Position numbers and translations under genes: made by a program | NCBI GenBank assembly: GCA_036897095.1 | Contig: JAYMSP010003276.1 | Coordinates: forward strand, 1 to 20,383 | Source: Plantago elongata | Lineage: Eukaryota; Streptophyta; Magnoliopsida; Lamiales; Plantaginaceae | Length of the DNA: 20,383 bases | Reading direction: 5' to 3' | Part shown: positions 12,394 through 19,775 of the stretch, one piece after another | Position numbering within the stretch: the first letter of the stretch is position 1 | Layout of the letters: each line of letters starts with the position of its first letter | Notes under the pieces: generated by a model | Seen by the model: only the letters and a program-made list of their open reading frames with translations | Databases searched by the model: none | Told to the model about the DNA's origin: nothing

Positions 12394-12980
12394 TGGCAAA
12401 AGAGTGATACCTAATGAAATAACTAAACTTAATAATGGACTTATTTTATAGAGATCACATTATGTCATTATATGGCGACTTTTGACTTAGAATATCGAGG
12501 CTTCTTCAACGATCTTTCCTTTCAACTACCTTAAATTAATGATCCCCAGTTTTTGACCAAATATCTACAAATATATGAGACATTGAATCAAAATATTTTA
12601 TGTGATTTATGTTACAACACTTCAAAACAATATATCATTCAAGAACGGGCAACATACCAAGGTAATTCACGACTAAACAATGTTCTAGTCAACATTAACG
12701 ACTAAACGTTGAATCAAATTAATGAATTCGGCCTTGATTGGATTTAAGAGATTCTCTAAGAACCTAGACTTTCTGCATATATGCACCATTATTAGTTGTT
12801 AATAATGAAATGCAACACAGTTGATAATACACTTCATCTTTAACTAATATATTAGAAATTCGAGTCATTCTTTAGCTGTTTTAATATAATACGGGAGAAT
12901 AATGTGAGTGTGAGATATTTGAAACTAGTATATCCTCTGAAAATCAGTGTAATAATTAGGATATTGATTGAAAAGATTAA

Positions 12981-13129
12981 GAGGCTGATTGGCCAAGCAT
13001 TTAAATGCTTCGATTTGGCTCGATGAACAGTGATTTGACCTAAAATACACTTTAAATATTCTCATTTCAATTCTATTCCAAATACAATTTCATTAAAATT
13101 TTTATTTAAATGTTATGTCAATCGGCCCT
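12981..13129. mobile_element. Tourist-like MITE (PIF/Harbinger type), copy A
   Basis: A 149 bp element flanked by TAA on both sides (12978-12980 and 13130-13132), the 3-bp duplication typical of PIF/Harbinger. The ends are imperfect inverted repeats: GAGGCTGATTGG ... CATTTAAAT on the left against AGGGCCGATTGA ... CATTTAAAT on the right strand. No coding capacity. A diverged relative lies at 16304-16475 in opposite orientation, which shows that it is a repeat family. It sits within the upstream region of the CRK gene. Confidence 0.75.
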
Positions 13130-13174
13130 TAAGTTTCGGTCAGGGAGGAATGCGCTTATATTACGTTAATAATT

Positions 13175-13286
13175 TAGTGTGCAAAATTCCAAAATCAAAC
13201 GGACCAATTAAAATATGGTCAGTCAACCACTAGTGTGCTAAATTCCAAAATCAAACGGGCCAATTAAAATATGGTCAGTCAACCAC
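13175..13286. repeat. 56 bp tandem duplication with W-box
   Basis: Two adjacent 56 bp units (13175-13230 and 13231-13286) that differ at two positions (A/T and A/G). Each unit ends with GGTCAGTCAACCAC, which carries a TTGACT W-box on the minus strand, the CRK sense strand. It lies about 840-950 bp upstream of the CRK start codon. The near identity suggests recent origin. Confidence 0.93.
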
Positions 13287-13572
13287 TATATAAGTGGGAA
13301 ATCAGTGTTGATAATTTAGTGTAAGCATTATATTCCAGTCAAACATTAATCAGTACCAGTTCCTTTCGCTTCCATGTCATCCTGATTTTAAGTTGCATCA
13401 CAAACTATTATAATATGATGATGTTGAGCAAAATTAGTTAATAAGGTAATTGGTAATTGAATAATTAACTAGTAGTTGGTTAAGTAATTTTTTTCCAACA
13501 AATAAGTTTAGTTAGCTTATCAAACTAGTAAAAGAATTCACGTTCACCTAACGAACTTTTTAGTATGATTAA

Positions 13573-13782
13573 CACAAATAGTAACAATCAGAACTTAGAA
13601 ATAAGGTTTATTGTTGGGCCTAGTATTGTAGCCCATGTCTTTTGGGTATCCGCCCAATACTATTTTTCGCTAACAAACACAAATAGTAACAATCAGAACT
13701 TAGAAATAAGGTTCAGTTTTGGGCCTTGTTTTGTAGCCCATGTCTCTTGGGTATCCGCCCATTACTATTTTTCGCTAACAAA
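13573..13782. repeat. 105 bp tandem duplication
   Basis: Two adjacent 105 bp units (13573-13677 and 13678-13782), with seven substitutions and no indel. Each contains TTGGGCC and TAGCCCATG (site II/TCP-like TGGGCC cores) and GGGTATCCGCCCA. Because 105 is divisible by three, an open frame at 13565-13879 runs through both copies, but six of the seven differences would change an amino acid, as expected for non-coding DNA. Confidence 0.95.
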
Positions 13783-14032
13783 GTACCACTTTGAGTTCTT
13801 TCTGTCAAGAGGCCATGGGTTAAAACAACAAACCTCATATAATAAACTATTTTTCTCAGATAAATCATTTTCAATTTGAAAAGTGTAAATTTTGTACTAT
13901 TATTTAAAACGGATTTGAGCGAATGTGCATAGTGTGAAGGCTATGAGATATATCCACGTAAGAAAATGAGGTACATTCATCCGTGCATTTTATTCTGGTT
14001 GATATCCATAAGATAATTAATTTGTTCCGTTT

Positions 14033-14117
14033 TGTTATCTTCAATTGAAATTTACTGAATTTAACTTAATTGAACTTAATTTAATGGAACTGGAGTGATT
14101 TTAAGTTGAAGAGAACA
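14033..14117. mobile_element. ~85 bp MITE, TGTTcTCTTCAA family, copy 1
   Basis: The left end reads TGTTATCTTCAATTGAAATT and the reverse complement of the right end reads TGTTCTCTTCAACTTAAAAT, imperfect inverted repeats of about 30 bp. There is no coding capacity. It has the same right terminus (AGTTGAAGAGAACA) as the elements at 14832-14923 and 14937-15026. Superfamily not assigned; target duplications are unclear. Confidence 0.6.
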
Positions 14118-14634
14118 GAGTCTTATAACTCTATATGAGGTGACTGAGAACTGGACCTTATTAGTCTACGTCTGGCAAAACCACATGATGAGGTGACTGA
14201 AAACTTATATGAGCTAGAGATTAATAATGTGATTGAAAACTAATAAGGTAGTTAAGCTAGTAACGTGATGTACCGACCTGTACTATATATATTAACTCTA
14301 TATCTCGCTAGATTGTGATAAAGTAATGAAATGAATACGTTATGAAATTAATTTTCGATGCTAGTTTATAGAGTCGAAAAATAGAATAATAATGACTTAG
14401 CCAAAGTAATTGAAGAAAAAGAGGGATCGTGGAATGAATTATTACAAAATACTAGGGGTTAAAAATGGAACTAGTGAAGAGTCGTAGTCTGACAAGTGAC
14501 ACCTGGCATGCGCCGACGGATAAAGACAAAAATATCGTTGTCAAACGGCCAAAATAGGAATTATAACAATTCTTTATTATTTCCCAAACCTAGATTCCAG
14601 CATTTGTTACTGACATTGCCTTAACTTTCACATA

Positions 14635-14721
14635 ACTTATTTAATAGTCTTCTCAATGTTGTACGAACGATTTAGAATATAAACTTATTTAATAGTCTTC
14701 TCAATGTTGTACGAACGATTA
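14635..14721. repeat. 39 bp direct repeat (period 48)
   Basis: A 39 bp block occurs identically at 14635-14673 and 14683-14721, separated by 9 bp (TAGAATATA). It contains TTTAATAGTCTTCTCAATG and GTACGAACGATT. No gene nearby. The perfect identity suggests a recent local duplication. Confidence 0.93.
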
Positions 14722-14831
14722 TACTATTCTAAATTACTGCTAGGTTACTAAATAGGAGTAACTCAATTGGTGTTATTTTTAAATTAAAATTATTTTAATT
14801 CAGTTTAGTTCAATTCTAAAAATACAGTTCT

Positions 14832-14923
14832 TGTTTAGTTCAACTCGACTTAGTTATAATGTATAGTTTATTTTAGTCCAGTTCAAACAAGTTAAGTTCA
14901 GTAAATCTCAGTTGAAGAGAACA
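14832..14923. mobile_element. ~92 bp MITE, same family, copy 2
   Basis: The right end (AGTTGAAGAGAACA, 14910-14923) is identical to copies 1 and 3. The left end (TGTTTAGTTCAACT) is a weaker match to the inverted repeat. The interior is rich in GTTCA/GTTAAG words. The left boundary is approximate. Confidence 0.5.
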
Positions 14924-14936
14924 CAACCTTAATCTA

Positions 14937-15026
14937 TGTTATTCAACTGTAATTTACAGAACTGAACTGAAGTAAGCATAATTTATAGCTGAACTAAACT
15001 GAAGTAATTTCCAGTTGAAGAGAACA
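14937..15026. mobile_element. ~90 bp MITE, same family, copy 3
   Basis: The left end TGTTATTCAACTGTAATTTAC matches the reverse complement of the right end (TGTTCTCTTCAACTGGAAAT) apart from a 2 bp gap. It starts 13 bp after copy 2. The interior contains GAACTGAACTGAAGTAA. No coding capacity. Confidence 0.6.
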
Positions 15027-15441
15027 CAATGTTATTTTTTACAAAAATCGATTCACTCCGACACATAATTTTTCAAACGCAGTTAAAATTCAATTACATA
15101 ATCTTGTTAACATTCATTATATTGACTTATTGTACTCAAACTATATTATTTTGATCATATAAAGCGAAAACATGATAATGTGACTGATTATAATGTCAAA
15201 TTAACACATTTATAGGATAAAAATTGTAATTAAATGATAAAGTTTAAAGATCGACTGAGTGGATAAACTAGTAACCAAACTTATTGATTTTCTTTCAAAA
15301 CGGCTAAAACTTTATTATTAAGGGTCAAGTGCACAAGTGATGCTCTAGACCAAATAATTACAAAATAAATAGATACATAATGTTCTAACCAAACTTATAA
15401 AATTGAAAAGTATTTATATAATATGTTCTGGTTTGGAAGTT

Positions 15442-15642
15442 CAACTTTTCATTTTGAGCTGTCGCGATTTAAAAATTCCGCTTTCTTACATAAAAATTTT
15501 ATCGCCTACTTTATACATTTCATACTTTATTCACTACTTTTTTATCCAATCACATTCATAATTTATTAACTTCTTCCATAATTTATCACTTTTTTTTAAA
15601 GATTTATATTCGGTTTTATGGGACTTTTAAACTGAAACGGAG
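15442..15642. mobile_element. possible Stowaway-like MITE remnant
   Basis: The right end, read on the minus strand, is CTCCGTTTCAGTTTAAAAGT, resembling the CTCC(CT)CCGT-type termini of Stowaway (Tc1/mariner) MITEs. The left end (TTTTCATTTTGAGCTGTCGC) is a partial match to it. The TA target duplication is not preserved. The AT-rich 201 bp interior is non-coding. Tentative. Confidence 0.4.
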
Positions 15643-15746
15643 TTATTTACGGAAGGTCTGCGTATATATACTTTTCTGATCACTGTGTAACTTAAAGATT
15701 AAGTACTTTTTAAGAATAAAATAATGTAAGTGAGTTTGATACTGGT

Positions 15747-15830
15747 AATGAATGGAGTCACTATTGTAATAAAGATTTTGACGCTACTTGTAATGAATGG
15801 AGTCACTTCTTGTAGTAAAATGGAGTCACT
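15747..15830. repeat. AATGGAGTCACT short repeats (x3)
   Basis: The word AATGGAGTCACT occurs at 15751-15762, 15796-15807 and 15819-15830. The first two are preceded by TAATG, and AAAGATTTTG also recurs between and after them. It looks like a small degenerate local duplication. Confidence 0.8.
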
Positions 15831-16303
15831 ATTATCACAGTGAAATAAAGATTTTGCCAAAAATGACTACCAAAGGAAAACAAAGATTTTGCAAACTTTT
15901 TTCTGAACATAAAGATGACAAACTGTTACTGACTGACTATACTCTGAGATGACGTAATATTAAATTTATGGAGTATTCAAAGTTTCACCCTATGGTTAAA
16001 TTTATGTTTTTTTACCCTTAAAACATGTTACATTATTCACAGTGACAAATCCAAACATTCTTTCGAACGTGGGTTAAAATTTTCTTTTTAAAATAAATGT
16101 ATCACTTACGGAAGAAATATATTTTAGATACATTATCGACGAAATATATAATCAAATCCAATTACTAATAGAAAATACTTTATATATATTTTATATAATT
16201 TTAAAGATACTTGTATTCATAATAAAAACAATTTAGATGTTTCCAATACTTTAATTTAATTAAAGTAATCAACACTCCCTAATCCTTCGAAAATGAAATT
16301 TGT
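15831..16303. other. AT-rich intergenic stretch, nothing recognised
   Basis: Very AT-rich, with many short homopolymer runs. No open frame with protein similarity that I recognise, no RNA gene and no clear transposon terminus. Confidence 0.6.
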
Positions 16304-16475
16304 GGGGCTGATTGGTATGTCACTCAAATGACCATTTGAATGGGATTTTAGTAAAATTATATTTAAGATGAAATTAAAATAGGGTACTTAAAGTGTATTT
16401 TAAGTCAAATCATTATTCACCAAATTATTCACCAAATTAAATAGAATGATTTAAATAATATGAAAATCAAACTTC
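16304..16475. mobile_element. Tourist-like MITE, diverged copy B
   Basis: Related to the reverse complement of the element at 12981-13129. It begins GGGGCTGATTGG and shares TTAAAGTGTATTTTA(A/G)GTCA and CAAATCA(T/C)T(A/G)TTCA in the same order. The right end is decayed (AAAATCAAACTTC against CCAATCAGCCTC), and TAA duplications are not seen. ATTATTCACCAAATT is duplicated inside (about 16422-16440). Confidence 0.6.
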
Positions 16476-17175
16476 AATTTTCTCTCCTTCCAACAACTTC
16501 AGCATAGAAGAGTGCAAAGTCCAAAGCCAATAACAAAGTTTCCTATTTAGGCTCAAGCCGAGGATATCCTATATACTGGGTCCGCCCCTGATTATACACC
16601 TTTTAATATTTTAATGTATAATATTAAAAATTATATAAGAAGGTAATGCGATGTGTTGTACAGCGAAAGCAGTTTGGTTTGTGCTTTAGTTATCCTTTCA
16701 TTATTTATAGAAGATATGCAAGTTGTAATATGCGACATGCTAATTAATTAAGTCACTTTGTATCATAAGAATGACCAGAACCACTTGTCCTTTGCATTTG
16801 AAAATTTTATTTCAAATTATGCAAATACATCAGGCATATATAAACCAAATTTCAGTAGATTCTCCTGATGGATCAGGATAAACTACTAAATTAACAATAA
16901 TAACTCATTTTTTTTATCAACTAGACAATCACCATTCTATATTTCTATTAGTAAGCCTACTATTACTTCCTTTCCAAATTAGACAAATAATAATGCTAAT
17001 CACCACTAATCAATAGTTAGAGGTCTGTTTAGAATAAAATAAAAAGAATTAAAGTATGAAGGTGATTTGTTGTCTAATGCCACACAAAGTTCTTCGAGGG
17101 TGTATAATCAGATTGGTGCCCTACAAATAAAATAAAACTAAAAGTAACAACAAAGTTAATGTTCACTTTAACTAA
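16476..17175. other. intergenic, possible transposon end only
   Basis: No gene recognised. At 16577-16590 the minus strand reads CAGGGGCGGACCCA, a type of terminal sequence often seen on plant hAT-like non-autonomous elements, but no matching second terminus was found. The rest is AT-rich ERF upstream DNA. Confidence 0.5.
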
Positions 17176-17440
17176 AATTTATTAAATTAAATTAAATTAG
17201 ATTGAATTAAGCTGAATTATAGTAAAATATAAATTATAACTAAATCAAATTAAACTGAACTCATATTTAATTCAAGATAACATAACCAAAATCAAATCAT
17301 AACATCAAACAAAATTAAGGGTCTCATATTCGATTCAATTAGAATTTATTAAATTAAATGAATTGAACTGAAATATATTACGATAAATTATAATTAAACA
17401 GAGTTGAGTTAAATTAAATTAAATTGAATTAAATGGAGTT
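17176..17440. repeat. AT-rich AAATTAAATT/GAATTAAA repeat block
   Basis: AATTTATTAAATTAAAT starts at both 17176 and 17343 (167 bp apart), followed each time by related words such as TAAATTATAA(C/T)TAAA and GAACTGAA. Between and around these are many AAATT/GAATT steps. It is a degenerate direct duplication in the distal ERF upstream region. Confidence 0.65.
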
Positions 17441-17557
17441 GAACCAAACTAAAGTAGTTTTGATGTGATGATAATTTGTACTCAATGTTACATTAGAATA
17501 GGAGATGAGTTACATAAGATATCAGGTTATATATGGGGGTGATAGTGTATTTTCCTT

Positions 17558-17604
17558 ACATGTACCTAATCTCTATTAAAGTCTTGTATTTTCTAACATG
17601 TACC
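17558..17604 (+). promoter_or_regulatory. candidate EIN3/EIL site in the ERF promoter
   Basis: ATGTACCT at 17560-17567 fits the published EIN3/TEIL-type consensus AYGWAYCT and lies about 160 bp upstream of the ERF start codon. ACATGTACC recurs 38 bp downstream (17596-17604), continuing as ..ACCAAATCT, a one-mismatch site. Both copies are followed by AAAGTCTTG, so they form a diverged duplication. ERF1-type genes are known direct EIN3 targets; function here is inferred. Confidence 0.45.
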
Positions 17605-17725
17605 AAATCTTTAATTATCAAAGTCTTGGTCTTTAACTACATACACAAGACACAGCAGTATATCATTATACATACTTGTTTTCTATCTCCTCCAGGTTAA
17701 AAGGACTCAAAAAGCTCCATTTTTG

Positions 17726-18250
17726 ATGGATTCGTCAGGTGTAAAGCAAGAGGAACAAGATGATGATACAAGTATCATAGTATCATTCAAGCCTGAAATT
17801 TGTAGCACATCTCCAAGAAAACGGTACATCGGCGTAAGAAGGCGGCCATGGGGTAAGTTTGCTGCTGAGATAAGAGACTCAACTAGGAACGGGGTGAGGG
17901 TCTGGCTTGGAACATTCGACACGGAGGAAGAAGCCGCCTTGGCTTACGATCAGGCGGCTTTCGTCACACGTGGACCGTCAGTTTCGATGAACTTTTCGTT
18001 ACAAAGGGTTATGGATTCCCTTGAGAAGATCAACTTTAAGTGTAAACATGGTTTATCACCTGCTAGAGCATTGAAGGAGTCCCATAAAACGAAGTCCAAG
18101 GTAACAAACAGTGGTAGTAGTGGTACTAGTGATGAGAAGAAGCAAGTTAAGCAAGAAGAAGATGATGGTACTGATGTGGTTGTGTTTCAAGATTTGGGAT
18201 CTGATTTGTTGGATGAACTATTGGGTCAGTGTTCAAGTAGTATTCAGTAA
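17726..18250 (+). CDS. AP2/ERF transcription factor, ERF1B-like (group IXc)
   Basis: Single exon, 174 aa. The ATG at 17726 is used; the in-frame codon before it is TTG, not a start. One AP2 domain (about residues 33-90) with [19 protein letters not shown] and [20 protein letters not shown]; Ala46 and Asp51 mark the ERF subfamily, which binds GCC-boxes. Downstream, RVMDSLEKI and GLSPARALK match the ERF1B/ERF15 extension. The C-terminus (150-166, [17 protein letters not shown]) is an EDLL/CMIX-1-type activation motif. The protein is shorter than Arabidopsis ERF1B, with only about 32 residues before the AP2 domain. VKQEE followed by acidic residues occurs twice (6-10 and 141-145), fitting a sumoylation consensus. 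The first Arg of YRGVR is Ile35 here. The likely role is nuclear activation of ethylene/jasmonate defence genes, inferred from the family. Confidence 0.94.
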   Translation: MDSSGVKQEEQDDDTSIIVSFKPEICSTSPRKRYIGVRRRPWGKFAAEIRDSTRNGVRVWLGTFDTEEEAALAYDQAAFVTRGPSVSMNFSLQRVMDSLEKINFKCKHGLSPARALKESHKTKSKVTNSGSSGTSDEKKQVKQEEDDGTDVVVFQDLGSDLLDELLGQCSSSIQ

Positions 18251-18762
18251 GTAGAACAAATTTATGTTTTCTTGTTTTTATCTGCTATTTGATTTGTTTC
18301 TTTCTGGATATTTAGCCTATATTGTTATTTGAATGTCTCATTATTGTTATTTACTACTTCAAAATGCAAAGCCAAAATCATCCCCTGATCAATTTGTTCT
18401 TCCCCTTCTTTGTAAATTTGAATATTTCAAGGGATTTGAGCTTATATATTTTAATGATACTTAGCTAAGATTAGAAGTTGTCCTATATAATTTGTCTCAA
18501 AGTTATAATAGGGTATGGGATTTGCTTTTCAAATTTATCTATATAAATCCGAACTTATGAAATAATCGAAATTTTGTTCTATAAATTTGAATTTATTTCA
18601 AAACATGGACAAGGGATGGGTCCTCTATCCATGGATCCTTATTATTATGGTGAATTAGTATTCTGATAAGATTGATCTACTGGTTTGAGAGCCAGGATTC
18701 AAGTGATTTCAGATTGTGAGTTATAGCTTAATAATCTTAGTTTTGATGGATTTAAGACTCAA
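18251..18762. other. ERF 3' flank
   Basis: AT-rich 3' UTR and downstream DNA of the ERF gene. Around 18600-18640 there is an imperfect palindrome (GGATGGGTCC ... CCATGGATCC). No gene or RNA gene recognised. Confidence 0.6.
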
Positions 18763-19015
18763 TGTTGAGGACTGTTGAGTCAACATTGGTTGTGATAATC
18801 TTAGTTTTATCACCTTTATCGTTTAAAAAAAAAATAGTGGTTGTGAGGGGAAAAACAGTTGGTTAGCAGATTAATGTCTTGAGCATTAATTTCTTTATCT
18901 TCGTATAAATAGATGATTTCGTAACCGTCCGTCATATTATGTTTATGTTCATCCGTGTAACACAACATAATTCCCGATAGATCAAAGATGATTAAGATCG
19001 GTTATTAAAATCGAG
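18763..19015 (+). mobile_element. possible copia LTR remnant
   Basis: It begins TGTTGAGGACTGTTGAGTCA, like a copia LTR start, and carries a TATAAATA box at 18904-18911. It lies immediately left of a copia gag remnant on the same strand. The CA end and primer-binding site were not located and the right boundary is a guess. ATAATCTTAGTTTT occurs both just before (about 18731) and inside (about 18796) the segment. Confidence 0.35.
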
Positions 19016-19039
19016 TTCAATTGTTAGTCGTAAGCTCTT

Positions 19040-19545
19040 GAGGTTATTGTTTGGGATATATAAGCTGCTTTGGAAAGTATATTACCTGGAACAGAAGTTG
19101 TATTCTTGTAGGATCTTGGATAAGAAACCAATATTTGAGCAGATGAGTTTCAGAAGCTCATTGATACCTAGTAAAATGTTGAATCAAGTATTGATGCAGA
19201 AGATCAAGCTCTTTTACTTTTGCAAGCACTACCAAGATCTTTAGCCAACATCAACGATGGATTCGTATATGGAGGGAGAGCTACAATGTAATTGTATGAT
19301 GTTGTGCAGAATTCCAAGACAAAGAGCTACAAAAGGTGACTGGCAATGGAGATTCTCGTGGAGAAGGGCTTGAAGTTAGGGACAACAAGTGGGATCACAA
19401 GAAGTTCAATAATAGCGCAATCGAACAGATAACGGACAAACATAGTGTGTTGAAACAAGAAAGTATTATTATTGCAAGGTACCTGGACATTTGAAGGACT
19501 ACACAATCTATTTGAAGATGAAGAAAGGCAAGGAACCTAAGACCG
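19040..19545 (+). mobile_element. Ty1/copia gag remnant (decayed)
   Basis: Translated pieces in shifting frames follow the order of a plant copia Gag (UBN2/gag-like): LEQKLYSCRILDKKPI; then SIDAEDQALLLLQALPRS (about 19176-19242), the hallmark 'ALLLL..LP.S' segment; then YGGRATM and YDVVQNSKTKSYKR; then GDSRGEGLEVRDNKWDHKK; and finally a zinc-knuckle remnant YYYCKVPGHLKDY (about 19464-19502), in which the first and last cysteines are lost. At least one frameshift and several stop codons (TAG, TAA, TGA) interrupt it. The start of gag and all of protease, integrase and reverse transcriptase are absent from the window. It is a dead fragment. Confidence 0.8.
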
Positions 19546-19690
19546 CTCACTATGGATGGCTGTAGGAGCGGTCGCGGAAGGCGCCGCCCATTATGGACGG
19601 CTGCTCAGCAGCTGCAGCTGCTCAGCAACTCTGGAGTTTGTTGTTTTGGAACATATGGACATGTCCCAGCCCAACGGCTGGGAAACCGGC
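19541..19690. repeat. GC-rich, hairpin-rich patch
   Basis: A sharply GC-rich island in AT-rich surroundings. It contains an 8 bp stem GACCGCTC/GAGCGGTC (19541-19548 and 19566-19573); a 20 bp direct repeat CCGCYCAYTATGGAYGGCTG (19543-19562 and 19584-19603, three C/T differences); a 16 bp perfect palindrome (19607-19622); and a CCCAGCC-CAAC-GGCTGGG hairpin (19665-19682). A T-rich/A-rich tract follows. Probably transposon-derived, inserted in or joined to the copia fragment; family not assigned. Confidence 0.7.
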
Positions 19691-19744
19691 CACGTTTTTT
19701 TTATTTTTTATTTAAAAAAATCTGTTTAATAAAAATATATATAT

Positions 19745-19775
19745 ACTAGAGTTGGTATACCGCGCTCAGCGCGGT
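19745..19775 (-). mobile_element. Helitron-type 3' terminus
   Basis: On the minus strand: a hairpin ACCGCGC-TGA-GCGCGGT (7 bp stem, 19775-19759), then ATACCAACT, then CTAGT (19749-19745). A GC hairpin about 10 nt before a terminal CTRRT is the Helitron 3' signature, and the CACGGGC just before it also resembles known plant Helitron ends. The flanking base is A rather than the usual T. The element body would extend rightward from 19776, and its 5' end (TC) was not found in the window. Confidence 0.6.

Larger units (their letters stand above)
12482..13342. promoter_or_regulatory. W-box cluster upstream of the CRK
   Basis: Seven TTGAC[C/T] motifs on either strand: 12482-12487, 12553-12558, 12687-12692, 13035-13040, 13221-13226, 13277-13282 and 13337-13342. 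About one would be expected per kilobase by chance. W-boxes bind WRKY factors, and CRK genes are classic WRKY-linked defence genes. One site sits inside a MITE (12981-13129) and two were generated by the 56 bp tandem duplication. Function is inferred. Confidence 0.5.

Noticed and set aside
13565..13879. 104-codon open frame with a 35-residue tandem repeat
   Set aside because: The frame exists only because the duplicated unit is 105 bp. Copy differences are almost all non-synonymous, no domain is recognisable, and the surroundings are repeat-rich.
16577..16590. hAT-like terminus CAGGGGCGGACCCA on the minus strand
   Set aside because: No partner terminus or 8 bp duplication was found, so an element cannot be delimited.
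17723..17725. Start of the ERF at 17723
   Set aside because: The codon is TTG. The first in-frame ATG is 17726.
17932..17938. GCC-box (AGCCGCC) at the ERF locus
   Set aside because: It lies inside the ERF coding region (Glu-Ala-Ala codons), so it is most simply explained by codon use.
19552..19749. 65-codon open frame rich in Arg/Gln
   Set aside because: It runs through the GC-rich hairpin patch and an A/T tract and has no protein similarity that I recognise.
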